In this document: in pieces, positions 14,563 to 26,242 of the stretch | Position numbering within the stretch: the first letter of the stretch is position 1 | How the letters are laid out: every line of letters begins with the position of its first letter | Assembly: GCA_003956705.1 (NCBI GenBank) | Contig: QZCP01000009.1 | Coordinates: 114,771-178,770 of the forward strand | Origin: Brevipalpus yothersi | Taxonomy: Eukaryota > Arthropoda > Arachnida > Trombidiformes > Tenuipalpidae | Direction: 5' to 3' | Length of the DNA: 64,000 bases | Program-made: the position numbers and the translations under genes | Notes under the pieces: model-generated | The model's database searches: none | What the model was told of the DNA's origin: nothing | Seen by the model: the letters and a program-made list of their open reading frames with translations, nothing else

Positions 14563-14803
14563 ATCCTTTGGGTTTTTTGTTGACAAAACAGATGCGAAAT
14601 AATCCTTCATCTCGACTGAAATATCTCAGATCAGTTTCAAATTCATCTAACATTTTACCATCACCACTTAAACGCTCCTTGGTTGCATTACGATTAATCC
14701 GTATTTCATACCAATTATCGGTACTAAAAGCAATCGATAAACAGGCAACAGCAATCACACTAATTATGGTGGCAATTGACAAAGTGACCGCTGAACAGGC
14801 CAT
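14563..14803 (-). CDS. First coding exon of a claudin/PMP22/stargazin-like tetraspan membrane protein
   Basis: The minus-strand ATG at 14803-14801 opens 80 codons plus one base and ends at a strong donor (GGAT|GTAAGT; GT at 14562-14561). Residues 5-27 form a hydrophobic first membrane helix. The presumed first extracellular loop has W31, the GLFRIC motif (G67-C72; claudins have GLWxxC) and C81, matching the W-GLW-C-C pattern of the PMP22/claudin superfamily. N39-A-T is a possible N-glycosylation site. Insects and vertebrates use such proteins in septate or tight junctions, as calcium-channel gamma subunits or as other tetraspans; this exon alone cannot choose. In-frame leader codons upstream start with GTG, so ATG 14803 is taken. 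The remaining exons should lie at lower coordinates; I did not find convincing ones in the window. The gene is partial in this annotation. Confidence 0.75.
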
Positions 14804-15646
14804 CGTGGCTAACGAATCACACACACAGAGAGCAGGTGAAAGTTAAATCAAAAAATAAATACACACACAAAGGTATGCAACAACACACACAAATCCAATG
14901 GGAAAAACACACACACACAACTATTATTATCAATCGATATTTAAAGTCACAACGTTCATAACATCAACGTTCTCTATGTGTCTCTCAGTCCGATGTATGA
15001 TCAAATGACACCAGGACACTTCTCTCTGGTCAAGAACAAGAATCAACCAGAGATGATAAAAAGAGAGAGATGATGAACCAAGGTAAAAAAAATTTTGGAG
15101 ATCAACACAAAGGACACACACAACAGCTTGGTTCCTGAAACAAGAAAGAAGATGAAGTTCCGACTGATAAACGCAAGCGTTTCTGAAACTGAACTCTCAA
15201 CGGCAAAGTTTCTCAACTTGTTGGAAAAAGTTTTTTTCTTCTCTTTCAACTCACGTTTCCATGGCAACCAAAACACCTGTATTTGACTTGAGTGACATCT
15301 GTTGTGAATAAATGTAACTAAAATTGTAACCGTTGAAACACTTTTTGAGTCGGTTTATCATGTTAATGTTGTGTTCAGATAAGTTTCGGCTTCATGATGT
15401 ATCATGATATTTTGTGTGTGTGTGTTTGAATTCATTTTGTTTGGATAAAATTTTTTTTTGCTCTTTATTAGTGATTTGAGATGATCATTTTACGAATTTG
15501 TAACGGTAAGGTTAATTGATTTGGGTGGATTGTATTACATACGGTAGGTGTTGGTGATTTGGTGTGTTTGTTGATTGATGCTGATTTCTTTTTTTTTATG
15601 TTTAAAGGAAAAAAGTGAAAGTGAATTTTTTTATCTAAATTCTGCC
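14804..15646. promoter_or_regulatory. Divergent intergenic region between claudin-like and RS/KE-rich genes
   Basis: The 843 bases between two opposite start codons must hold both promoters or 5' UTRs. It carries CA runs (14818-14920) and an otherwise unique AT-rich sequence. No TATA box or named motif could be assigned with confidence. Confidence 0.5.
15506..15607 (+). other. Possible 5'-UTR intron of the RS/KE-rich gene
   Basis: A donor-like CG|GTAAGG at 15506 and a T-rich stretch ending in AAAG at 15607 could bracket a 102-base intron just before the ATG at 15647. The acceptor is weak. An upstream in-frame ATG at 15575 would fall inside this intron, which supports 15647 as the start. Confidence 0.35.
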
Positions 15647-18600
15647 ATGTCCAACGCGGGAGTTGAATCCGGTGGATCAGTGCGAACACTTTCATCCAAA
15701 ATTGGTGCATGTCTTAATAAGAAGCGATCAGATTGGCCAGGTTGTCTGGTTAGATATACAAAGACAAAACCTTCCATTGATTATGCTATCAATCCGGATG
15801 CTGTTTCGAATCCGGATACTTTTTCCTATGATGATATAATTTCTAGTACATATGAATATGATGACAGTAAGGGTGATCATCGTCGTGCTGATGACGGTAA
15901 TGACGATACAGGTGATAAACAAAATGATTCTCGTGGTAAATCATCATCTTCAAGAAGATCTGTTGAGAAACGATCGAATGATGACAATGATTGTCAAGAA
16001 TCATCTCAAGATTTTATAACTCCCACTGAGAGGAGAAATTTGGAAAAATTGAAAAAAAATCAACAAAAAGAACTTGAGAAAAAAAGTGCCATTAAATTAC
16101 AAGAAGAGCTCAAAAGTGGTCCATTGAGTGTATATTATTCATCAAAGAAAAGTCGATCAGACTCATCTAATCATCGCTCCTCTTCACCTTCGAAAGAGGA
16201 AGTCGATACTTCAGATCATCATAAAGATTCACCTTTTGAACGTTCAACGTCGTCCAGCAGTAAGTGACACTTTTCTCCACCTCAATTGACCATGAAACCT
16301 ATTTAGAAAAAAGTGATTTAATAATAAGGAAAATATTTCCTTCTCAGAAAAAGAGCAGCATGATGATCGTGGTAAGGATAAGTCCAAAGAAAAGGACTCT
16401 GGCAAGAAACGTGAAAAGAAAAGAGATCGTCATCATTCTCGTGAAGATTCGCCAGAACCATCAGAGAAAAAGAAGAAGGCCACAGCTAAAGAACTGTTAG
16501 AGAAAGTTAGACGGAAGAAGGAAAATGAAAAAACATCAACCAAAGCTCCAATCATCGGTAAACTGCCTGTACTCAGTAAGGCTAAGCAAGCGAGTGCAAA
16601 AATACAAGAGAAAAAAGAATCTGCTTCATCTGGAGACAATCCGTCTGCAACCAATGTAATTGAGCGACAAAGTTTTCTCGATGCAAATTTCAATTACTAT
16701 GTTGATTGGTACATGCGAGCATATGGTGTTGATAAGTATACTGCGCAATATTATGCTCAATGCGTCATGGTAATGAATGGTGATGTGAAAAGTTCAGAGG
16801 CCCTTTCATCTACCGATTATCAGGCTTTTGGTACGAATGAGAATCCGCCACCACCCCCACCTCCTCCTCCACCAGCTACCGAAGAAACAAAACCTGATGT
16901 CGAAGATGAGCCTGAAAAGATGGAGTCCGAACCACAAAAGGTTGAGAATAACCATGATGAGCCTCAGAAGGTCAGTGATGGTTGTATCTTTAGAAGATTT
17001 TAAAATGTGATTGTTTTTCCTATAGGAAAAAGAAGATCCTCCCATTGACAAAACCCCATCCAAAGAAGCAACTCCTATTAAAACTACAAATCCATCCCCA
17101 GAAAAAGGAAAAGAGAAAGAGAAAGAGAAAGAGATTGAAAAAGAAAAAGTAAATGAAAAAGAGATGATAAAGGAGAAAGACAAAGTAAAAGAGAAAGAAA
17201 AAGAGAAGGAAAAGGAAAAAGAGAAGGAGAAGGATAAGGATAAGGATAAAGAGAAAGAGAAAGAGAAGGAGAACATCGACGATTCGTCTTCAAGTTCTGA
17301 TAGCTCAAGTAGTTCTGAGCATTCTGAACCTAGTGAAAGCAGTAAGTTGGTCTTTTGCTTATACGCTCTATGATTGTTATTCAAGTTGTTCATCAACAAA
17401 AATGCTGATATGAAACAGATATCTGATTTTTATAATGATCAATTAGATAATTTGTGTGTCATCACCTGAATCAATGAGGTATTCTTCCAGAGATTATTCG
17501 TGAAAGGGGTCGAGAAACAGTTCTGTTTCTCCTCTGTAATCTCTGAAAGAGGCTTATTTGAGTGAAGGCAAACAAATGAAATTGACTTCAATTATAAATG
17601 AAAGGGTTTTGTTCAGGTTGAGCTCAACTCGGCGATATATTAAATGTTTGTTCTTAAATTCTTTCTACTTTTGTCTTTCTAGAAAAAAAACGTTCAAAAG
17701 AAAAGAGTAAGAAAAGACACAAGGATCGCAGTAAAAGACACCATAAGGATCGCAGCAAAAAGCGTCACAAAGATCGTAGTAAGAAACGCTCCAAAGACCA
17801 TCGTAAAGAAAAATCTAAGAAAGATAGAAGTAGAGACAAGAGGAAAGATAAACATGATCGTGAAATTTCCCCTGATATTAAAGATAAAAAGAAAAAGTCG
17901 TCTCCACGTGATCAAGCAAAGCATAAGAAAGATGAAGAAAAGTCTCAGACCAAGCCTCCAATCATAGGAAAGTTACCAATTCTTAGTAAAGCCAAACTCA
18001 CGAATAGTTCGATAGGCAATCGAGATGATAAAAAATCTCCCAACGTCAAAGATTCTACCTCAATTCCTCCTCTGGATCCTATTGACCAACAGAATTTTTT
18101 TATGAATGCTAACTACAATTATTATGTACAATGGTATATGAGTGCCTGTGGTATTGATAGATTAACTGCTCAATATTATGCTCAATACATGATGGTCACT
18201 AATGGAGAGTTCAAAGGTTCTGATGTTCACTCTTGGCTCAATTACAGAGGTTATAAATACGTTGAGCCTTCTGTAGTTGACGCTTATCCTACTCCTCTTG
18301 TTGAGGCCTCAGGGGAAGACAAACCTGACCTGATGAAGGAAGATGTTTGCGCTTCTAGTGGAATCGAGACTGGAAAGGTGAGCAACAGATAAGCCATATC
18401 ATGTAACTTCATGTACGTTATGAGATTCCTAATTCTCTTCTTTTTGTTTCAGATTGATGATACAATGGAAATAGATGCCGAGGTTGTTGATTCCAAAATT
18501 GAAACGGAACCTCTAGTCAAAAACAATGAACCTCTGGATGAGTTAAAAGATGGAGAGGATGTAAAGGTTAAAATGGAGGAGAATGAAACTGAGCATTCCA

Positions 18601-19242
18601 TGCAAGCGAAAGTCGAACTGAATGAAGAACCCAAAGACATTCCTCAGAACGGTATAGATGTAAACCCTGTCATCGAAGAGAAAATTGAGAGCAATCAGTT
18701 GAAGGAGGCTGATTCGATCAAATTAGAACAAGATAAATCAGATCTAGATGGATTTCAAAAAATCGAGGTGATTGTACCTAGTATACCAATCAGTGCCAAT
18801 GAAGTGAGTGATATTGAGATTTCATGTTTGCACATTCCTGAAATTATAATAATCTCTATTTTCTTGTTTCCGTTCATTTTTTTCATTTTCTCAGATGCTT
18901 ATGACCTCCCAAAGTGCCGATATCTCTTTACCTGAAGGATTAGATTTCATAAGAGAACAAACAGAATCTCCTCCGCCTCCTCCTCCGCCACCAAAGCGAC
19001 CTAACATGACCACCCTCATAGCAAATCATTCAATTATATTACCTAATGGACAAAAGTTGTCTCCTGGTACAGAACAAATCATTGTTCATCCCTATCCTTC
19101 TTCACATCCTTTCGGATCCAATTTTTGTGCTGAAGATTTCACCAAAGCCTATCAAGAATGTAAATCAGAACTGATTGATTCTGTTAAATCAACGCCAAGT
19201 ACATGTACATCAGGTCAAGAGGGTATTGGCTTCCACGATTAG
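15647..19242 (+). CDS. RS/KE-rich, probably nuclear protein with duplicated exon module, 6 exons
   Basis: Exons 15647-16259, 16348-16970, 17026-17341, 17683-18377, 18453-18803 and 18895-19242 join in phase to 981 residues. Start is MSNAGVESGG at 15647; stop TAG 19240-19242. The N-terminal about 50 residues look ordered (KKRSDWPGCLVRY). Then follow Lys/Glu/Arg/Ser-rich stretches with KHKDRSKKR-type basic repeats (about residues 519-580), poly-Pro runs (about 371-382 and 891-899), a KE/KD tract (about 445-497) and a Ser/Glu tail before exon 4. Two copies of a conserved module occur: PIIGKLPVLSKAK plus ANFNYYVDWYM...TAQYYAQ in exon 2, and PIIGKLPILSKAK plus ANYNYYVQWYM...TAQYYAQ in exon 4. The composition resembles SR-related splicing or chromatin proteins and suggests nuclear location. 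I do not recognise the family from the module, so no specific function is claimed. It diverges from the claudin-like gene 843 bases upstream. Confidence 0.87.
17107..17272 (+). repeat. Coding GAAAAG/GATAAG-type repeat (Lys-Glu / Lys-Asp tract)
   Basis: Purine-only hexanucleotide-like repeat in exon 3 of the RS/KE-rich gene, translated as alternating Lys-Glu and Lys-Asp. It keeps frame because the unit is a multiple of three. Confidence 0.9.
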
Positions 19243-20125
19243 CTTTTCCATTTTTGGTTGATTTTTTCACTGTCAGAAATCATGTCATATCTGGTCTCTC
19301 AGAGACAAGCCTGTTCATGACTGAAATAGGTATTTCACCCCTTTCCACGGAACTTCGCTGGGTTACTGGATTCTGAAGCTTATTTCTCGCCCTCAAGGTC
19401 ATTAATACATTCTTGTTCGAGTGGACTGGACGAAAAATTGATCTCATTAAATTTTTTTACCGATAATTTTTTATGGTTACCTTTATCATCGGTAAGTCAC
19501 TGATTTTTTATGTTTTCTTCGAATTTGGAACTATTTTCTAATGAAACATTATCCAGGGATTTTGCAATCTCATTTCAAGAAATATACATTCATCAATCCC
19601 GAAGAGAAATTATTCGTCAAACTTTCTTACAAGTTCCAGGCTCGATTCAAGTGGATGAGAATGTGGTTTGAAAGCGAAGAGCACCCATTTTGCTCTTTAT
19701 CAGACTCCTAAACTCAGGCTCTAGTAAACTTTGATTCGTAGGACGCTTTTCTTATGAATTTTTTCTTTTCAGATTCTTTTCACCTGATGGTTACACATTC
19801 GAATGAACATACCACAAACCATTTGAACTCTGGCTTTTTCAATTTGACAAAGAGGCTCTCTATTCTTGTGCATCCGATATCAGCTGTTCCTGGTAGCCTG
19901 TTCATTTATACTTCTGAGAACATGAATCCTGAACTTGATTCGATGGGAACATTTATGTTAGGGAAATGAAAATGGCTCAGTTTCTTATTTTTTCTCCTGC
20001 GTAAATGAGCATCTCTCCATAATTTTTATCCAAGAGTTACGATCAGCTCTTGCGTATAATTTCTGGAATTCTACTCTGTTTCATCCGACCTTTGGCATAA
20101 ATCAATAAAATTACTGCTCATGGTT
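19243..20125 (+). other. Probable long 3' UTR of the RS/KE-rich gene
   Basis: Downstream of the TAG at 19240 the sequence lacks the GA/CT arrays common elsewhere and holds a canonical AATAAA near 20103-20108. This suggests a 3' UTR of about 870 bases. Short open frames inside it (for example 19754-19969) are not supported by a family match. Confidence 0.45.
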
Positions 20126-20346
20126 ACTAAATTTGATCCAAGAACTTCAACTGGATTTTTAGTCCTTGAAACGAATCGATGTTCGGTCAGATATAAGTAC
20201 TACATGGAAGCTGTTAGTGTTATGGTATCAAAGTTTAACCTCAAGTTATGATTAATGATGAAACGTATCCCTAACAGCCGATATTTTCCAAGAATAGCCA
20301 TAATCGATCTTGTCACTAATCACTTATCATCATAAGCCTTCAAACG

Positions 20347-20535
20347 TTACTCTCGGTAAACTTGATCAACTTTTTTCACTGTAGGCTCACCATTGAGAAG
20401 CCTTCTTTCGGCCTTCTCTTCTCGCTGTTCATCTGCCTTCATTCGAATTATTTTTTTCCAAAATCTTTGTATTAATATTGCTCTTAGAGTGAAAAAAGGA
20501 GTAGGACAAAACTTACTGTTAATATACTGTATCAT
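20347..20535 (-). CDS. Candidate exon with charged helix, product unrecognised
   Basis: The minus strand reads RMKADEQREEKAERRLLNG and then meets a donor GTGAGC (phase 1); without splicing it ends EPTVKKVDQVYRE. The charged pattern suggests a coiled coil. The plus strand of the same segment also has a good acceptor (CACTGTAG, ending near 20385) and an open frame to TGA near 20600 (ending KTPRGGYQSTDYLSS), so the coding strand is uncertain. Confidence 0.3.
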   Translation of the reverse strand: MIQYINSKFCPTPFFTLRAILIQRFWKKIIRMKADEQREEKAERRLLNGEPTVKKVDQVYRE

Positions 20536-20690
20536 CTACCACAACATGTTCATCAAAACGCCTCGCGGAGGCTATCAGTCGACCGATTATCTATCTTCTT
20601 GAGACTAGCTGTTGGTGTTTGTATGTGGATATTTTAAAGCGCCCAAACTTCAAAACGTGGGCTCGACTTAGGAGACATCATATTTACTTT

Positions 20691-20695
<5 letters not shown>

Positions 20696-20744
<49 letters not shown>
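20696..20744. repeat. (GA)n microsatellite
   Basis: About 24 GA units. Confidence 0.98.
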
Positions 20745-20748
<4 letters not shown>

Positions 20749-21284
20749 AGGCTAAAATCAACAGATAATAGCCTCAAATGTTTCATCTAATATTGGCTGT
20801 GAATGGTGCTAAGTATGTACCTCGAAGAAGTTCGATTAAGGCCAAATTTACGACTTTCAGTTGCCCTTCTCAACCCTAAAAGCAGGATCGCCAAGCCTCG
20901 GTAACGATAATGATAATAGTTTCTCTCTCCTCACAAATGTGTATGTGTGTGTTAACTCGAGTTAAGATTGGCACGTCACGCCTCTGAGATGGCCATTCGT
21001 ACGCCGACCTGATCTCATCATTCAATTTTACCGGAGGACATGAATTTTTCTCGGTATATATTTGATGTACATCTCCAATAGTCCATGGGCTGGATCGTGA
21101 ATACTTTTGTGTGAGCATATTTTCTTACTATTATTCTTATATGGGAATCATTTATTACAATATATGCTAATCAGAAGCTGATCGCTTACCTGATTGATGC
21201 AAATTTTAACCCTTCCACTCCACTCTTCCTCTTCTTTTTCCACATCATTCAGATAAATACACAACTAAAATAAAGAAAGGAAAA

Positions 21285-21395
<111 letters not shown>

Positions 21396-22097
21396 CTTTT
21401 ACAGGAGTGTTGGAACTTTTGAAAAATTGAACAGAAAAGCAACCGCTGATGTTTCACTTTTATTCATGAAGCAGCGAAATTTATTGTAAATTCATTGATT
21501 TAAATGGCCCAATCAAGAAGAAGAAGAAGAAGAGAGCAAAGATCCTGATCAAAAATTAGCTGAGCCCTAGAATGCATATTTGTCTCTATCCAAATTTAAC
21601 CCTTCATCGCAGAAAATCCCGATCAAATGATTGAGCACAGATGAAGGCCTAATTTTTGGCCATCAATCCGTGGACAAGATGGCTTTAACACGCTATTTTA
21701 GATGGAAATTTTTTTGCTTTATCAAATTTTGCCGATCAATTGGCCGAGTTCAATTGTGATAAGAATCTGGTGCCAATATTTTTCCATTTGAACTAGTTTA
21801 AAGAGGAAGAAAAAAAGAAGTGGAACCCTATCTGTAACTTTTATGCAATTGATAAAAATATAAATATGCTGATCATCAAAATGAAATGGTCATATATCAT
21901 TCAAGAATTGGTCACACGCTTTAACTTTTAGCTGCACATCACAACTACTACACTATCACTACAAATATTTAACCCTCAATATTGAGATGTCATTTTCATG
22001 AAGAGAGTAAAACTTCCATTTAAGTGCTTGGCTCCTCATGTCGGAACGAAGAGGCCGAAAAAAGGGCCTCAAACATGGCCCATTCATGGATACACTT

Positions 22098-22101
<4 letters not shown>

Positions 22102-22167
<66 letters not shown>
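22102..22167. repeat. (CT)n microsatellite
   Basis: About 33 CT units. Confidence 0.98.
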
Positions 22168-22170
<3 letters not shown>

Positions 22171-24762
22171 CCATCAAAACTTCTTGGTCTTTTTATCTGG
22201 CTAAACAGTTATTCAGATATACGACTCTTGATGAATTGTAAGAGTAAGATGAATGGACTTGAATCGACAGTTCCAACACGAAACCTAAGAGAGATCTGTT
22301 TGTAGGGTTTTGTGTTGGAGTTTTTTTTCCATATAGTGAATATTCGACTGATTTCAGGGGTTGAAGATTCATGAATGATTGTCCTTCATAATATAATAGG
22401 TGATTATTTATTGGTCATTTTCTTTTTCAATTTCAGGGAGGCATCTTATCGGCTTTTTCTCTTTTTCACTCCAATACTTCATAAATAATTGATGCATTTA
22501 TGCCTAGCCTAAATCAAGATTTGCATAGATACTCGATTTAGAGAGAATTAAAAGTATATCATGTGCCATTATCAGTGAAAATGTGCCCCAAATATGCGAA
22601 AGAGGCACTAAAATTGTGGCACGAAAAGGCAAAAATTTGAAGAATGAAAAAGAATCAGCAGATTTTAAATGCAAACTTTGAAAGGCACACCAATCAAGGA
22701 ACGTTAGAAACTTTTCAACTCTTGTCAAGATTGCTCAAAGAATACCAAGACTGGAATCTATCCCTAGGATGAGTAATAGAATTTGGAACCCAGAGAAGAC
22801 GAATTCTGTCCACTAATCGCTCCAAAAAACTAGCTTGTAAGTCTATTAAATACTACTGTTCATCTCAAGTAGAAGTTAATGGTAAAATATTCTAATGAAA
22901 CACTTTTGATTCATTGAACACTATGTCGTTTTCAATTTTCAAGAAATTTTTACACCATTATCAGTTTGTCATGAATACTCTCGAATTCGCCCCTCAAAGT
23001 TTTGATTTGGACCTTCCTGACATGAGGCTCACTGAATTTATGGCTTTGATATCCTAAAAAACAAAATATCAGTCATGTACAACATCCACTATCTGATCGC
23101 TCAGCTCAATGAATAATACGATCCAATATTCATTCATGGTTCTGTAACCGAAAACTTTTTCAATCTTATCTCCTGCTTTTCTCTCTCACTCAATACATGA
23201 ACACTACCGATTCAACTATTTCATGTCGAAAAAGAGTGTCTCAAATGGAAGATAAAAGTTCATTTCAACATTACAGATTGGAGAGAAAAAAACGAGACTC
23301 AGATCCAAAAAAATTTATCCGGTTTTTTCCAACCTTGTCTCAATTCACCTTGAGAAGTTGAAAAATTTTTTATTCATAAATCATGTTCATGAAAATTTAA
23401 AATGCATGCAAAATAGGTGGTTTACCGCTATTCATTATATTCTTACTGATTCTGTTTACCGGTAAGTAAGCAATTTTGGGTTGGAAAAGCATACAAAAAT
23501 TGGAAAGCCGACATCATGATGATGCATTGAACATCTCATGAAGAATGTGTATTGACTAGAGAATACCGATAAATTCCAATACACCTTACAATTATGGCCA
23601 ATATTTGCGCATTTTACCCGAAAACTACTGTAAAAGTGGCCTCTGTATTTCGATTTACTATGGCTTGTTGACCGGCAGCTAATAACAATGCAAAAAAGTT
23701 TTGGCCTGTATAATATGCGCTATTCCCACTATTATTATTACTTTTATTATTATCTTCATGCGTTTCAATCTATATATCCTCTGGATTGGTAGGTATTAAA
23801 AAATTGATAGCATAAATTTGCGCAAAAATAATGCATCGAGAAGAGGATCAGCTCCAAAATGATTAATTATCTGTCTGGAGAATTGGATTTTGATCAGTTA
23901 AGCTGTCAAGAGATGAGAAAGCGAGTCTTCAGTACTTGATTTTTGGCATGTTAGCATGTGTACAAAGTGATGAAGAGAGACTGTAGAAAGGGAGAGAAAG
24001 AAAAGAGAAGAGATTTTCATGATCAAAAATTGGATGAAATGAAAAGAAGAAAAGATAAAAATTCCAATGGGTCATCTCTTGTTATTGATTTGAATTATGA
24101 AGTAATAGTAATCAAAAATTGTAAACAAGTTATTTGGGGCTATCACGGCCATTTGTTGACCAGAACTGATTGATGAAAACTTTCAATTCACCATTCTTAT
24201 CATGTAAATACTTCATGAACTGAATTATTGATGATGATGAGAGTAAAGTATCACATTGCCAACTGATGATGATTAGTTTAGTCTGACCCTTCTGGGGATT
24301 CTCGAATCGAAGTAAGAGAAATAAGAAAAACTAGAACATTTTCACGGAACTTTCCAAGGGTGGGAAAGGAACAATTTTTCCCAACAAATCGTATTCAAGT
24401 TGAACAATTTCATTTGAATAGGATTTTTATTTTTATTATTATTTGCCCATCTTACACATGCAAATGTAGCCCTGGGAGAAGAGCTTGAAGGGTTCGTGGT
24501 CAAGGTATCAAGCGTGTGGTCACTCGCTAAGTGTTCATGATACTATTATATTATATATTATTTTATTATTATCGTTTATTATTGCAAGCTGACTCTCAAT
24601 TTTCAGTCATACCGTTATATTATCGCTATCGGCTGCAAGTAAATTAGAACGCAATGTGAGAAGAAAAATATTCATTTCATTACATGATGATGAGCTAAAA
24701 ATTTTCCCCTTCTTTTGCCTTCTCACATGCTCTTGAGATTAGAAAGGAAAAGAATTACTTAC

Positions 24763-25021
24763 CCAGGACACTGGTATATATATAAATGATCACTTTCAAA
24801 GCTTATTGAATGATGCCACACGACTTGAGCATTAAAAATCTGAATATTGCTTCGATGGTGCCCAAGACGTGCTTCCGAATTACGAATATCACACTCCGTT
24901 ATCAAATCATCAACTTTTCGAAAGGCTAATATTTTTCCAATCCAATCACGGAATATCATGAACTCGAGTAAGGATACAGTCGGAAGGTAGGAGGATTCCC
25001 AATCTTGACCAACCAAATGAA
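24763..25021 (-). CDS. Orphan coding exon, product unrecognised
   Basis: The minus strand is open for more than 85 codons with varied, Trp-containing, non-repetitive composition (VGQDWESSYLPTVSLLEF, RDWIGKILAFRKVDDLITE, IFNAQVVWHHSISFESD). It ends at a strong donor CCTGG|GTAAGT (GT at 24762-24761), phase 2. A possible acceptor (AAACAG) sits just before 25021, but the frame stays open to about 25060. The complementary strand is stop-rich. Partner exons on the minus strand were not identified, and I do not recognise the protein. It could be an exon of a gene with long introns or a decayed gene. Confidence 0.5.
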
Positions 25022-25191
25022 CTGTTTCAATAAATAGCTTTCTCTCTCTCGCTCTTTCGAGACTGTTGAAATAATTTGTGGCTTTTATTATTAAATGAAC
25101 AAGAAAAATTTTATTATAACAGTATTATATCACATGCCATCTCGTATACACAATGTGTGTGCATTTGAATATTAATTAATTCCGCTTACAG

Positions 25192-25434
25192 GCATCCTGC
25201 GAATGTGCTCAAATGGGACATACAGTACAAGTAAGCTTATATTCTGGCTGGGAGAGAGATAAAATATTTTCACAAGACACGAAGAAGGTATGAAAATTAG
25301 TTTAAGATAGCAGTTAAGTTTCACTTGATTTGTTTATCGATAAAAAACATCCATTTTTTTAGAAAGAATATTTGCATCTATTGCATCACTTTCCACATGG
25401 TGCATATACACATTCTCATCTTCTTCCTCTTTGA
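25192..25434 (+). CDS. Two orphan plus-strand exons forming a C-terminus, product unrecognised
   Basis: Exon 25192-25287 has a good acceptor (CGCTTACAG) and donor (AAG|GTATGA) and encodes 32 phase-0 codons (ASCECAQMGHTVQVSLYSGW...). A 75-base intron with a T-rich acceptor (TTTTTTTAG) leads in phase to 25363-25434, ending KEYLHLLHHF...LLPL and a TGA stop. The preceding exons were not found. It lies only 170 bases from the opposite-strand exon at 24763-25021, so one of the two may be spurious. Confidence 0.35.
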
Positions 25435-26110
25435 CCATCCATACATTCGAATGTAATCAATTGAAATGATCATCATCAGCACATACATACACACAATTTT
25501 TTATCACCTTTCACTGGCCACCATCAAATAGTCCATCAAGATTCAAGTTAAAATTTTAAATATGCATGAACGCATGTTGCCTGATGAAGTGATCCGAAAA
25601 AATTATTCACCATCACATCATCATCATTCGATATTATATTATAATATGGCCACCGAAAAATGAGAGAGAGATGAATTTTCATCATCAACCATGCGAACAA
25701 TCGAACTGGATGAATTTTGAGCAGACCGAATGAGTGTTGAATGTTGAGCAAAAGATGATGATGAAAATAAAAAATCGCTTAGTGAAAATGATTATGGAAA
25801 TGATGATCATTTTCCAGAATGAATGTTCGATTATGGTGATGAACATTATAAAAAGTTCTGAATACTGGGTGCTGATGAGCTATTTTTATCATCTCTTTCT
25901 CTCTTTTTGGTGATACCGACGTTGTAAGGATGGATATTCTGTGTGTTGTTGTTATTACATACAGACAACGATGACAATGATGATGATGTGGCTATAGGAA
26001 TGAGAGAAGATTATTCGGTAAATCTTGGTTCTATCCAGCGAGGCCAGAAAAAAAAGCCATTTTCGGTCATCATTGTTGAAATTATACGCTCTTTTCTCAT
26101 CCAAACTGAC

Positions 26111-26242
26111 TCGACAATGATCTGAATAATCATCATAAGAATAGAACGTGCTGGATAATGATTGTACACGAGTGGAACCGCCATTGGTTACATGCTGGAT
26201 GTGGGATGATTTTTTTTTCGGCCGCTCAACGTTTACACTCAT
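26111..26242 (-). CDS. Candidate start exon (44 codons), product unrecognised
   Basis: Minus-strand ATG at 26242 opens a Ser/Tyr/Asp-rich frame (MSVNVERPKKKSSHIQHV...) reaching a donor-like CGA|GTCAGT at 26110 in phase 0 (a GTCAGT donor is also used in the RS/KE-rich gene). Without splicing the frame continues to a stop at 25955. Composition looks like a disordered cytosolic N-terminus. It could precede the exon at 24763-25021 on the same strand, but the phases do not match directly. Confidence 0.3.

Noticed and set aside
19754..19969. Plus-strand frame after a good acceptor-like TTTTCTTTTCAG
   Set aside because: It lies between the RS/KE-rich stop and a good AATAAA, so 3' UTR is the simpler reading.
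20876..21118. Minus-strand 80-codon frame with mixed composition
   Set aside because: No acceptor, donor or homologue recognised; it ends in a GAT/ATC-derived Ile run.
24470..24540. GC-richer segment with GGTTCG considered as a tRNA
   Set aside because: No cloverleaf stems could be drawn.
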